Origin: Thermoflexales bacterium
Lineage (GTDB): Bacteria > Chloroflexota > Anaerolineae > Fen-1058
Reading direction: 5' to 3'
Assembly: GCA_016931085.1 (NCBI GenBank)
Contig: JAFGFO010000463.1
Coordinates: 1 to 11,427 of the forward strand
Length of the DNA stretch: 11,427 bases
This document shows, in pieces, positions 6,028 to 11,427 of the stretch. How positions within the stretch are numbered: the first letter of the stretch is position 1; each line of letters starts with the position of its first letter. Below the pieces are notes generated by a model. That model had not been told where the DNA came from, made no database searches, and saw only the letters and a program-made list of their open reading frames with translations. The position numbers were made by a program, and so were the translations under genes.

Positions 6028-6060
6028 AGCCTGCCCTCACTGGGGGTGGGCTTTTCATTT
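6028..6060 (+). terminator. Intrinsic terminator in the kimA2 leader (possible attenuator)
   Basis: Stem AGCCTGCCC (6028-6036) pairs with GGGTGGGCT (6044-6052) through nine pairs including two G-U, with a small loop, followed at once by TTTTCATTT (6052-6060). It lies only about 28 nt after the predicted transcription start and 118 nt before the kimA2 start codon. CCAGTG at 6007-6012 is complementary to CACTGG at 6038-6043 in the loop and 3' arm, so an alternative fold is possible. Either an attenuator or the end of a transcript of about 60 nt. Confidence 0.5.
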
Positions 6061-6072
6061 GCGCTAGCAGGC

Positions 6073-6162
6073 TGTCGGAGAGACCTCCGTAAGACAGGTT
6101 TCCATACCTGCCGCAAGCTCGGCGGCTATAGAAAGCCGCCCTACAAAATGCTCTCTCCGACA
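6073..6162. mobile_element. 90-bp miniature element with 11-bp terminal inverted repeats
   Basis: TGTCGGAGAGA (6073-6083) and TCTCTCCGACA (6152-6162) are perfect inverted repeats. The interior carries two hairpins, CAGGT/ACCTG (6095-6110) and GGCGGCT-ATAGAA-AGCCGCC (6121-6140), and no coding capacity. The same terminal sequence bounds the element at 1-78. It lies in the leader of the kimA2 operon, 15 bp before the ATG. MITE-like identity is inferred from form; no target-site duplication is evident. Confidence 0.6.
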
Positions 6163-6177
6163 AGCTCCTAGGTTGAG

Positions 6178-8028
6178 ATGGATAAAAGCATCGAATCTTT
6201 TAGCGTGCGGCGGCTCTTGTTTGGCGATCCCTTGGCCACGGCGCAGGCCGTTCACGAGCGCCTGAGCAAGCTCAAGGCCTTGGCCGTCTTTTCTTCGGAC
6301 GCCCTGTCTTCGGTGGCCTACGCTACCGAAGAGATCTTGCTGATCTTGATCCTGGCCGGCAGCGGCGCGATCGGGCTGGCCTGGCCGGTGGCGCTCGTCA
6401 TCGCGACCCTGCTGGCCATTGTGGCCATCTCGTATTACCAAACGATTCACGCCTACCCTTCGGGCGGCGGGTCGTACATCGTCTCGCACGACAACCTGGG
6501 CGTGCTGCCTGGCCTGGTCGCCGCGGCGGCCCTGCTGACGGATTATGTCTTGACCGTGGCCGTCAGCATCTCGGCCGGCGTGGCCGCCATCACCTCGGCC
6601 GTCCCGGCCCTGCTCCCCTTTACAGTGCCGATGGCGGTCTTGTTTATCAGCCTGGTCACCCTCGCCAACCTGCGCGGCGTGCGCGAGTCCGGCACGATTT
6701 TCGCCGTGCCGACCTACCTGTTTGTAGTGACCTTCCTGACGATGATTGGCGTAGGCCTGGCCAAGTGGCTGTTCAGCGGCATGCCGCCGGCGGCCGAGCC
6801 GCCGGTAAACGTGCACGCCGTCCAGGGCTTGACCGTGTTCCTGGTGCTGCGCGCTTTTTCGTCCGGCTGCGCCGCGCTGACCGGGGTGGAAGCCATCAGC
6901 AACGGCATCCCGGCCTTCAAGCCGCCCGAATCGGACAACGCCGGCAAGACACTGATTGCCATGGCGGCCCTGCTGATCACCATGTTCCTGGGGATCACCT
7001 TCCTTTCGCACCAGTACGGCATCGCCCCGGACGAGGCCACTCACGAGACGATTGTGTCAATGCTGGCACGCCGCGTTTTCGGCAGCGACACGCCGCCGTA
7101 TTTCCTGGCCCAGTTCGCCACCGCGCTAATCCTGCTGCTGGCCGCCAATACCTCGTTCGCCGACTTCCCGCGCCTGGCTTCGATCCTGGCCCGCGACCGC
7201 TACCTGCCACGCCAGTTTTATAACCTGGGCGACAAGCTGGTGTATTCGAATGGTATCATCATGCTAGGCTTCGTGTCAGCGCTGCTGGTGGTCGCCTTTG
7301 GCGGCAGCACCACGCGGCTGATCCCGCTGTATGCCTTGGGCGTGTTCTTGTCGTTTACCCTGTCGCAGTCGGGTATGGTCGTGCGCTGGTGGCGCAAGCG
7401 CGGCGCGCACTGGCAGATCAAAGCTATCATCAACGGCGTGGGGGCCGTGGCCACCGGCATCGTGCTGGCCGTTATCGCCCTGACCAAGTTTGTCTACGGG
7501 GCATGGGCGGTGGTGATCTTGATCCCCATTTTCGTGTTGGGCTTTAGGGCCGTCTATCGCCATTACCAGTCGGTGGCCGTCCAACTGTCGCTGGACACCT
7601 ACGGCGCGCCGCCGCGCGTGCGCCGCCACCGGGTGATCGTGCCCGTTTCGGGCGTCCATCGCGGCGTGCTGCGCGCCCTGGAATATGCCCGCTCGGTCTC
7701 GGACGACGTGACGGCCGTGCACGTGGAGGTGGACCCGCAGGAAACGGCCAAAATCCAGGCCCGGTGGGAGCGTTGGGGCGACGGGGTACGCCTGAAAGTT
7801 TTGCCCTCCCCCTATCGCTCGACGATCGGGCCTTTGATCGAGTATGTCAACCAGATCGACGACATCCGCCGTCACGACGAGATCGTGACCATCGTGCTGC
7901 CCCAGTTTCTGCCGGCGCGCTTTTGGCACAATTTTCTGCACAACCAAACGGCCATGATGATTCGCCTGGCGTTCTTGTTTCGCCACGACACGATCGTCAC
8001 CGACGTGCCGTATCGATTGAGGGAGTGA
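6178..8028 (+). CDS. kimA: KimA-family potassium transporter, copy 2
   Basis: 616-aa inner-membrane K+ transporter, paralogue of the protein at 2528-4438; the two align without gaps through about the first 240 residues. It keeps the same candidate K+-site residues: D41 and Y48 (SDALSSVAY), D122, Y123, T126 and S130 (TDYVLTVAVSIS), T235 and E238 (TGVEAIS), and the PLYALGVFLSFTLSQSGM segment. The C-terminal Usp-like domain starts at RRHRVIVPVSGVHRG and includes the LHNQTAMMIRLAFLF region. Start at ATG 6178 behind a modest AGGTTGAG. It is the first gene of an operon with two RCK proteins, the next beginning four bases after its stop codon. Transcription is probably controlled by the promoter at 5965-5993, its inverted repeat and a leader terminator. 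Uptake of K+ is inferred from the family; c-di-AMP control is known for Bacillus KimA but not shown here. Confidence 0.9.
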   Translation: MDKSIESFSVRRLLFGDPLATAQAVHERLSKLKALAVFSSDALSSVAYATEEILLILILAGSGAIGLAWPVALVIATLLAIVAISYYQTIHAYPSGGGSYIVSHDNLGVLPGLVAAAALLTDYVLTVAVSISAGVAAITSAVPALLPFTVPMAVLFISLVTLANLRGVRESGTIFAVPTYLFVVTFLTMIGVGLAKWLFSGMPPAAEPPVNVHAVQGLTVFLVLRAFSSGCAALTGVEAISNGIPAFKPPESDNAGKTLIAMAALLITMFLGITFLSHQYGIAPDEATHETIVSMLARRVFGSDTPPYFLAQFATALILLLAANTSFADFPRLASILARDRYLPRQFYNLGDKLVYSNGIIMLGFVSALLVVAFGGSTTRLIPLYALGVFLSFTLSQSGMVVRWWRKRGAHWQIKAIINGVGAVATGIVLAVIALTKFVYGAWAVVILIPIFVLGFRAVYRHYQSVAVQLSLDTYGAPPRVRRHRVIVPVSGVHRGVLRALEYARSVSDDVTAVHVEVDPQETAKIQARWERWGDGVRLKVLPSPYRSTIGPLIEYVNQIDDIRRHDEIVTIVLPQFLPARFWHNFLHNQTAMMIRLAFLFRHDTIVTDVPYRLRE

Positions 8029-8032
8029 TGCT

Positions 8033-8686
8033 ATGAAAATGATCATCGTAGGCTGTGGCCGGGTAGGCTCTGAGCTGGCCGAGAACCTGGAGACGAGCGG
8101 CCACCACGTCACCATCGTCGATCCCGTGCCGGCGGCCTTCCATCGCTTGCACGCTACCTTTCGCGGCCAGACGGTCACCGGCATCGGTTTCGATCGCGAG
8201 GTGCTGGTGCGAGCCGGGATCGAAGAGGCTGACGCGTTGGCGGCCGTCTTTTCGAACGACGCCACCAACCTGATCGTGGCGCGCGTGGCGCGCGACCGCT
8301 TCAACGTGCCGCTGGTCGTGGCGCGTCTGCACGAGCCAAGCCAGGCCGAGATGTACCGGCGCTTTGGCGTCCAGACCGTCTCCATCGCCACCTGGGGCGT
8401 GAACCGCCTCGAGCAGCTCATGACGTGCCGCCAGGTGCAGTACGTCGTCAGCCTGGGCAACGGCGAGGTGCAGGTGATCGAGATGCGCGTCCCGGCACGC
8501 ATGGCCGGCCGGCCGCTGAGCAGATTGCTCGTGCCAGGCGAGATCGTCCCGGTCGGCCTGGCGCGCGGCGGGCATACCTTTATCCCCTCGCCCGACACGA
8601 CGCTGGAAGAGGCCGATCTCTTGTCCCTCAGCGTCGTGACGACGGCCCTGGGACGCCTGGAAACCATGCTCAATCAAGGAGGTTGA
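8033..8686 (+). CDS. TrkA-type RCK protein (K+ transport regulatory subunit)
   Basis: 217-aa cytoplasmic protein with a single RCK unit. The N-terminal Rossmann domain (TrkA_N, about 1-120) has G7-C-G-R-V-G12 and the acidic D30 at the end of the second strand, as in NAD(H)-binding proteins. A TrkA_C domain (about 135-215) follows, with VIEMRVPARMAGRPLSRL and TLEEADLLSLSV. RCK proteins normally form rings that gate TrkH or KtrB channels in response to nucleotides. Here no such channel is seen; the gene lies four bases after kimA2, with GGGAG seven bases before its ATG, and four bases before a second RCK gene. A role in controlling KimA2 is inferred from operon position. Single-RCK length matches KtrA/CeoB-type proteins rather than the double-RCK TrkA of E. 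coli. Confidence 0.88.
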   Translation: MKMIIVGCGRVGSELAENLETSGHHVTIVDPVPAAFHRLHATFRGQTVTGIGFDREVLVRAGIEEADALAAVFSNDATNLIVARVARDRFNVPLVVARLHEPSQAEMYRRFGVQTVSIATWGVNRLEQLMTCRQVQYVVSLGNGEVQVIEMRVPARMAGRPLSRLLVPGEIVPVGLARGGHTFIPSPDTTLEEADLLSLSVVTTALGRLETMLNQGG

Positions 8687-8689
8687 CCT

Positions 8690-9913
8690 ATGTTCGTGCT
8701 CATCGTAGGCGGCGCCAAGGTGGGATCCTACCTGGCCGACTTGCTGCTGCAGCAAAACGTCCAGATCAAGATCGTCGAGTACCGGCCAGAGGTGCTGGTC
8801 AGGCTGCACAAAGAACTCCCGACTGAAAACATCGTCCAGGGCGACGGGACGAACGCCCAAGTGCTGATCGACGCCGGCATCACGTCCGCCGACGTGGTGG
8901 CGGCCGTCACTGGCGACGACGAGGTCAACCTGGTCGTGGCCAGCCTGGCGCACACCCAGTTCAGCGTGCCGCGCGTGATCGCGCGCGTCAACAGCCCCAA
9001 GAACGCCTGGCTGTTCACACCCGACATGGGTGTAGACGTGGCCATCAACCAGGCCGAGCTGATGGTGCGCTTGATCCAGGAAGAAATGTCGCTGGGCGAC
9101 ATGATGACGCTGTTCAAGCTGCGCCGGGGCGAGGTGGCGCTGGTCGAGGAAAAGATCCCGCCCGAGTCACCCGTGGTAGGCAAAACGCTCAAAGAATTGG
9201 CTTTCCCACCCAATTGTACCCTGGCGGCCGTGATGCGCGGCGACGAGGTGATCGTGCCGCGCGGCGACACACGCCTGCTGGCCGAAGACGAGATACTGGC
9301 CATCGTCCGCAGCGATCACCGGGCACACCTGTCCAGCTTGCTCAGCGGCGTCAAGGTCCCAGATAGCGCGCCAGGCAAGACCACCTCGACTGTGGCGGGC
9401 GCGCCGACGGCCGTTGGCGCAGGCTGGCCCAAGGACAAGGCCGATTTGCTGGCCCGCATCCAACACGAGTGGACGGCCTTGCTGCAGGCCGTCCACGGCC
9501 TGAGCGACGAGCAAATGACGGCGGCCGATCCCGGCGGCTGGTCGGTGAAGGACAACCTGGCTCACATCACGGAGTGGGAAGGCTTTGTGCTCGCCAACCA
9601 GTTCCAGGGCCTGCCCCCCCACGAGGCCATACGGATGGATCGAGCCACGTTCGACCCATTCGACGAGACGCGCATCAATGCCGTCTTGTTCGAACGCAAC
9701 AAGGAGCGCTCCCTCACCAGCGTGCTGCTCGACTTGCACGACACACACGCCCAGTTGTTGGCCGCCCTGGAGCGAGCCAGCGAGAGCGAGCTAGCCGCAC
9801 CCAGCAGCTCAATCGGCCCTGAACAAAAACCGGTCATGACCTGGGTCGTGTACAATACTTACGAGCACTATGAGGAGCACCGCAAGACCATCTCCAGGTG
9901 CAACGCACTTTAA
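8690..9913 (+). CDS. RCK protein fused to a DinB-like four-helix domain
   Basis: 407 aa in one open frame. Residues 1-120 form a TrkA_N Rossmann domain with G7-G-A-K-V-G12 (the second motif Gly is Ala9) and E30 in place of the neighbour's Asp. Residues about 140-212 form a TrkA_C domain (ALVEEKIPPESPVVGKTLKEL). A Ser/Thr/Ala/Pro-rich linker (about 218-246) leads to a DinB/ClbS-like domain (about 247-402) with GGWSVKDNLAHITEWE and YEHYEEHRKTI; H292, H393 and H397 could form the His triad that binds metal in DinB-type proteins. AAGGAGG at 8676-8682 stands seven bases before the ATG. The last five residues and the stop codon are encoded inside a perfect palindrome (9896-9928). Two RCK units, one on each gene, could together make a hetero-octameric ring; the DinB partner's job is unknown. 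Confidence 0.85.
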   Translation: MFVLIVGGAKVGSYLADLLLQQNVQIKIVEYRPEVLVRLHKELPTENIVQGDGTNAQVLIDAGITSADVVAAVTGDDEVNLVVASLAHTQFSVPRVIARVNSPKNAWLFTPDMGVDVAINQAELMVRLIQEEMSLGDMMTLFKLRRGEVALVEEKIPPESPVVGKTLKELAFPPNCTLAAVMRGDEVIVPRGDTRLLAEDEILAIVRSDHRAHLSSLLSGVKVPDSAPGKTTSTVAGAPTAVGAGWPKDKADLLARIQHEWTALLQAVHGLSDEQMTAADPGGWSVKDNLAHITEWEGFVLANQFQGLPPHEAIRMDRATFDPFDETRINAVLFERNKERSLTSVLLDLHDTHAQLLAALERASESELAAPSSSIGPEQKPVMTWVVYNTYEHYEEHRKTISRCNAL

Positions 9914-9928
9914 AAGTGCGTTGCACCT
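9896..9928. repeat. Perfect palindrome containing the stop codon of the RCK-DinB gene
   Basis: Arms 9896-9911 and 9913-9928 are perfect 16-bp inverted repeats around one A. The stop codon TAA occupies 9911-9913, the centre. It fills nearly all of the 18-bp gap before the convergent methyltransferase gene (ending at 9932) and also its last bases' vicinity, so it may terminate transcription from both sides. No T-run flanks it beyond the short central TTTAAAA. Confidence 0.8.
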
Positions 9929-9931
9929 GTG

Positions 9932-10621
9932 CTACACGCGCCGCCACCAGATGCCCGTGCACTCGGGCAGGATCACCCACTGCCTGGCCACGACCTGGCG
10001 CGCCAATTCGTCGCCAAAGAAAAAGCGGACCAGCTCGACGGCCTCGGCCAGGCTCTCGAAGCGACAGTCGGTGCGAATCCAATCGAAGCGAAAGCCCCTC
10101 TGCTCCAGCCAGGCATAATAGGCGGCCAGGTTGGGGGGAGGGTGAGGCGTTTCGTAGCCGGTGCCCAGCGTCTCCAGGAGGATGGCCGTCCCGCCCGGCC
10201 GCAGCACGCGCGCCATCTCCGCCAGCGCTCGTTCTACCTCCACCTGCCAGTCGCCATGTTCGACCACCAGGTAGCAGATGCTCCAGCCCGAGAGGGCCAG
10301 GTCAGCCGTGCCATCCCCCAGCGGCAGATGGCGGTGGTCGGCGACGGCCAGACGCCAATTCCGCGCGTTTTGCTGCGCCAGCTTGGCATTCAGTGCGAGC
10401 ATGTGAGAGGAGGCGTCAAAGGCACACACACGCCTGGAGCGTGGCGCCAGAATGCGGGTCAAGCGCCCGGTGCCGGCCCCCAGCTCGACAATGTCCAACT
10501 GACCACCTGGCACGATCCGGCCCAACGCCTGTTGAATGTTGCCATGATAGTCCTCGCGCGCTACCAGGCGTTCGTACTGGGCTGCTTGGGTGGCATAGAT
10601 CTGCTTGTAGTCTGGTTCCAC
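9932..10621 (-). CDS. Class I SAM-dependent methyltransferase
   Basis: 229 aa with a Rossmann-type methyltransferase core. Motif I is IVELGAGTGRLT (about 44-55), the acidic end of strand 2 is D69 in CAFDAS, then VADHRHLPLGDG (D95) and ADLALSGWSICYL (motif IV region), and MARVLRPGGTAILLETLG (post-motif region). The small-molecule or macromolecular substrate cannot be told from sequence. Start: GTG at 10621, four bases after the stop codon of signal peptidase (10626), giving an N-terminus MEPDYKQIYATQAAQYERL typical of this family. A longer frame back to 10744 would overlap the peptidase by over 100 bases with poor N-terminal sequence. No clear Shine-Dalgarno precedes GTG, so translational coupling to the upstream gene is likely. 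Cotranscribed with signal peptidase. Confidence 0.8.
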   Translation of the reverse strand: MEPDYKQIYATQAAQYERLVAREDYHGNIQQALGRIVPGGQLDIVELGAGTGRLTRILAPRSRRVCAFDASSHMLALNAKLAQQNARNWRLAVADHRHLPLGDGTADLALSGWSICYLVVEHGDWQVEVERALAEMARVLRPGGTAILLETLGTGYETPHPPPNLAAYYAWLEQRGFRFDWIRTDCRFESLAEAVELVRFFFGDELARQVVARQWVILPECTGIWWRRV

Positions 10622-10625
10622 AGCG

Positions 10626-11186
10626 TCACGGGACCGGCTTGAACTGGGTGAGGGGCCAGTAGACAAACAGCGCCCGCCGCTTGATCCGGTCAAGCGACAC
10701 CGGCCCAAGCGCGCGCGAATCGTGCGAATTGCGGCGATTGTCACCCATGATGAAGAGATAACCGCCGTCTATGCGCGTGGGAGGGTAATCAGGCCCGCCA
10801 AAATAGCTCACCCACGGCTCGTCGAGTAGCTCGCCATTGATATAGGTGTGCCCGGCGCGCACTTGGACGATTTCGCCCGGCAGGCCCACGACGCGCTTGA
10901 TCAGCGGGATCTGCCCTTGGCCCATATCGATGACGACCACGTCCCCCCGCTGAGGGGTATGCAGGTGGTAGCTGAGCTTCTCCGTCATCACCCGGTAGCC
11001 GGTGTACAGGTTCGGCTGCATGCTTGGCCCGTCGATGACGGCCGCCTCGGCAATATAGACGTTGATAACCATGGCCAGCAAGACGGCCGGCACCGTGGCC
11101 GCGACCAGCTCCCACACAAGCCGGCCAGCCAGCCGCCAGGCGCTAGATATCAAGCTTGGTTTGTGTTCTTGTGTCAATGGTTCCAT
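10626..11186 (-). CDS. lepB: Signal peptidase I
   Basis: 186-aa membrane-anchored serine protease that removes signal peptides from exported proteins (family S26). One transmembrane segment at about residues 27-46 precedes the catalytic domain. Seen: box B IDGPSMQPNL with nucleophile S55, box C RGDVVVID (80-87), box D LIKRVVGLPGE with general base K97, and box E MGDNRRNSHDSR (147-158). Length and single membrane span match Gram-positive-type SipS rather than two-span E. coli LepB. Start at ATG 11186, preceded by AGGGAGG with four bases between; the longer frame back to a TTG at 11240 is excluded because that TTG is the -35 box of the promoter. The methyltransferase gene follows after four bases. 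Confidence 0.95.
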   Translation of the reverse strand: MEPLTQEHKPSLISSAWRLAGRLVWELVAATVPAVLLAMVINVYIAEAAVIDGPSMQPNLYTGYRVMTEKLSYHLHTPQRGDVVVIDMGQGQIPLIKRVVGLPGEIVQVRAGHTYINGELLDEPWVSYFGGPDYPPTRIDGGYLFIMGDNRRNSHDSRALGPVSLDRIKRRALFVYWPLTQFKPVP

Positions 11187-11211
11187 GTGACCTCCCTGTA
11201 GGACAGGTGTA

Positions 11212-11240
11212 ATTGTGCCCCCTTTCTGCGCTTCTGTCAA
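11212..11240 (-). promoter_or_regulatory. Sigma-70-type promoter of signal peptidase gene
   Basis: On the minus strand TTGACA (11240-11235), a 17-bp spacer and CACAAT (11217-11212), 6/6 and 4/6 matches. Transcription would start near 11205, about 19 nt before the start codon, with the ribosome binding site AGGGAGG at 11197-11191. Confidence 0.65.
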
Positions 11241-11427
11241 GTAAGGTCACCCCCAGTTTCCATAGACGTTATCAGAGGCTTCCCGATCCGCCGTGCTTTT
11301 TAATTTGTACACAGGCCGGCAAGCAGTAGCCCAAGATAGCCTGCTGAACGTGCACGGGCGATTTAAGCGGGGGCATTGTCACTATTGCCCCATTCGGCCG
11401 CCTCGCGAGTCGAGCGGCCTTCTGCCA
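11241..11427. other. Unassigned region at the window end
   Basis: No gene could be supported. Two inverted repeats stand near the end: GGGGCA (11370-11375) with TGCCCC (11386-11391), and GGCCGC (11396-11401) with GCGGCC (11414-11419), the latter enclosing CTCGCGAG. They could belong to a structured RNA or to a terminator of a gene beyond the window. No tRNA signature was found. Confidence 0.3.

Noticed and set aside
5996..6177. c-di-AMP (ydaO-type) riboswitch in the kimA2 leader
   Set aside because: The leader up to the terminator is about 60 nt and shows none of the long, conserved helices of the ydaO class; the rest is a TIR-bounded repeat element.
7276..8673. 465-codon open frame on the minus strand across kimA2 and the first RCK gene
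   Set aside because: Low-complexity Arg/His/Thr-rich translation opposite two well-supported genes; a coding shadow.
11282..11427. Cys/His-containing plus-strand frame, or a minus-strand frame ending at 11272, running off the window
   Set aside because: No recognisable family, no ribosome binding site and short length; both could be chance frames in GC-rich DNA.
11370..11427. tRNA or other known structured RNA at the window end, suggested by paired stems and a terminal CCA
   Set aside because: The stems do not fit a cloverleaf, and no T-loop or anticodon-arm pattern is present.

Overview
The window reads as bacterial chromosomal DNA of high GC content (GC-rich third codon positions throughout) from a free-living, probably Gram-positive-like or Chloroflexota-type bacterium. 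The Chloroflexota guess is inference only. It rests on the KimA-type transporters, the stand-alone KdpD-like kinase, the DinB-type domain and the many short dispersed palindromes between genes. No ribosomal or other phylogenetic marker is present.

Layout. (1) 1-2270, plus strand: a KdpD-like sensor kinase without the usual N-terminal KdpD/Usp sensor region, followed one base later by a KdpE-like response regulator. (2) 2271-2527: a regulatory gap with a perfect palindrome, an AT-rich tract and inverted repeats. (3) 2528-4980, plus: a KimA-family potassium transporter, coupled by an ATGA overlap to a small membrane-anchored protein of unknown function. (4) 5023-5778, minus: a nucleoside diphosphate kinase with an unusual C-terminal extension and its own strong promoter. 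(5) 5779-6177: a divergent control region with the ndk promoter, a palindrome, a consensus promoter inside an inverted repeat, an intrinsic terminator in the leader, and a 90-bp element with 11-bp terminal inverted repeats. (6) 6178-9913, plus: a second KimA paralogue followed closely by two TrkA/RCK-type proteins, the second fused to a DinB-like four-helix domain. (7) 9932-11186, minus: signal peptidase I followed by a SAM-dependent methyltransferase. (8) 11187-11427: the signal peptidase promoter and otherwise unassigned DNA.

The core is a potassium-homeostasis island: a K+-related two-component system, two KimA transporters and two RCK proteins, with no TrkH/KtrB channel and no KdpFABC pump visible. 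The three most notable observations are: an inverted repeat (TGCCCTAG-type half-sites, 17-18 bp apart) placed alike upstream of both kimA genes; a KimA-RCK-RCK operon in place of the classical Trk arrangement, with an RCK-DinB fusion; and several repeat-like palindromes at gene boundaries, two of which supply or touch the stop codon of the upstream gene.
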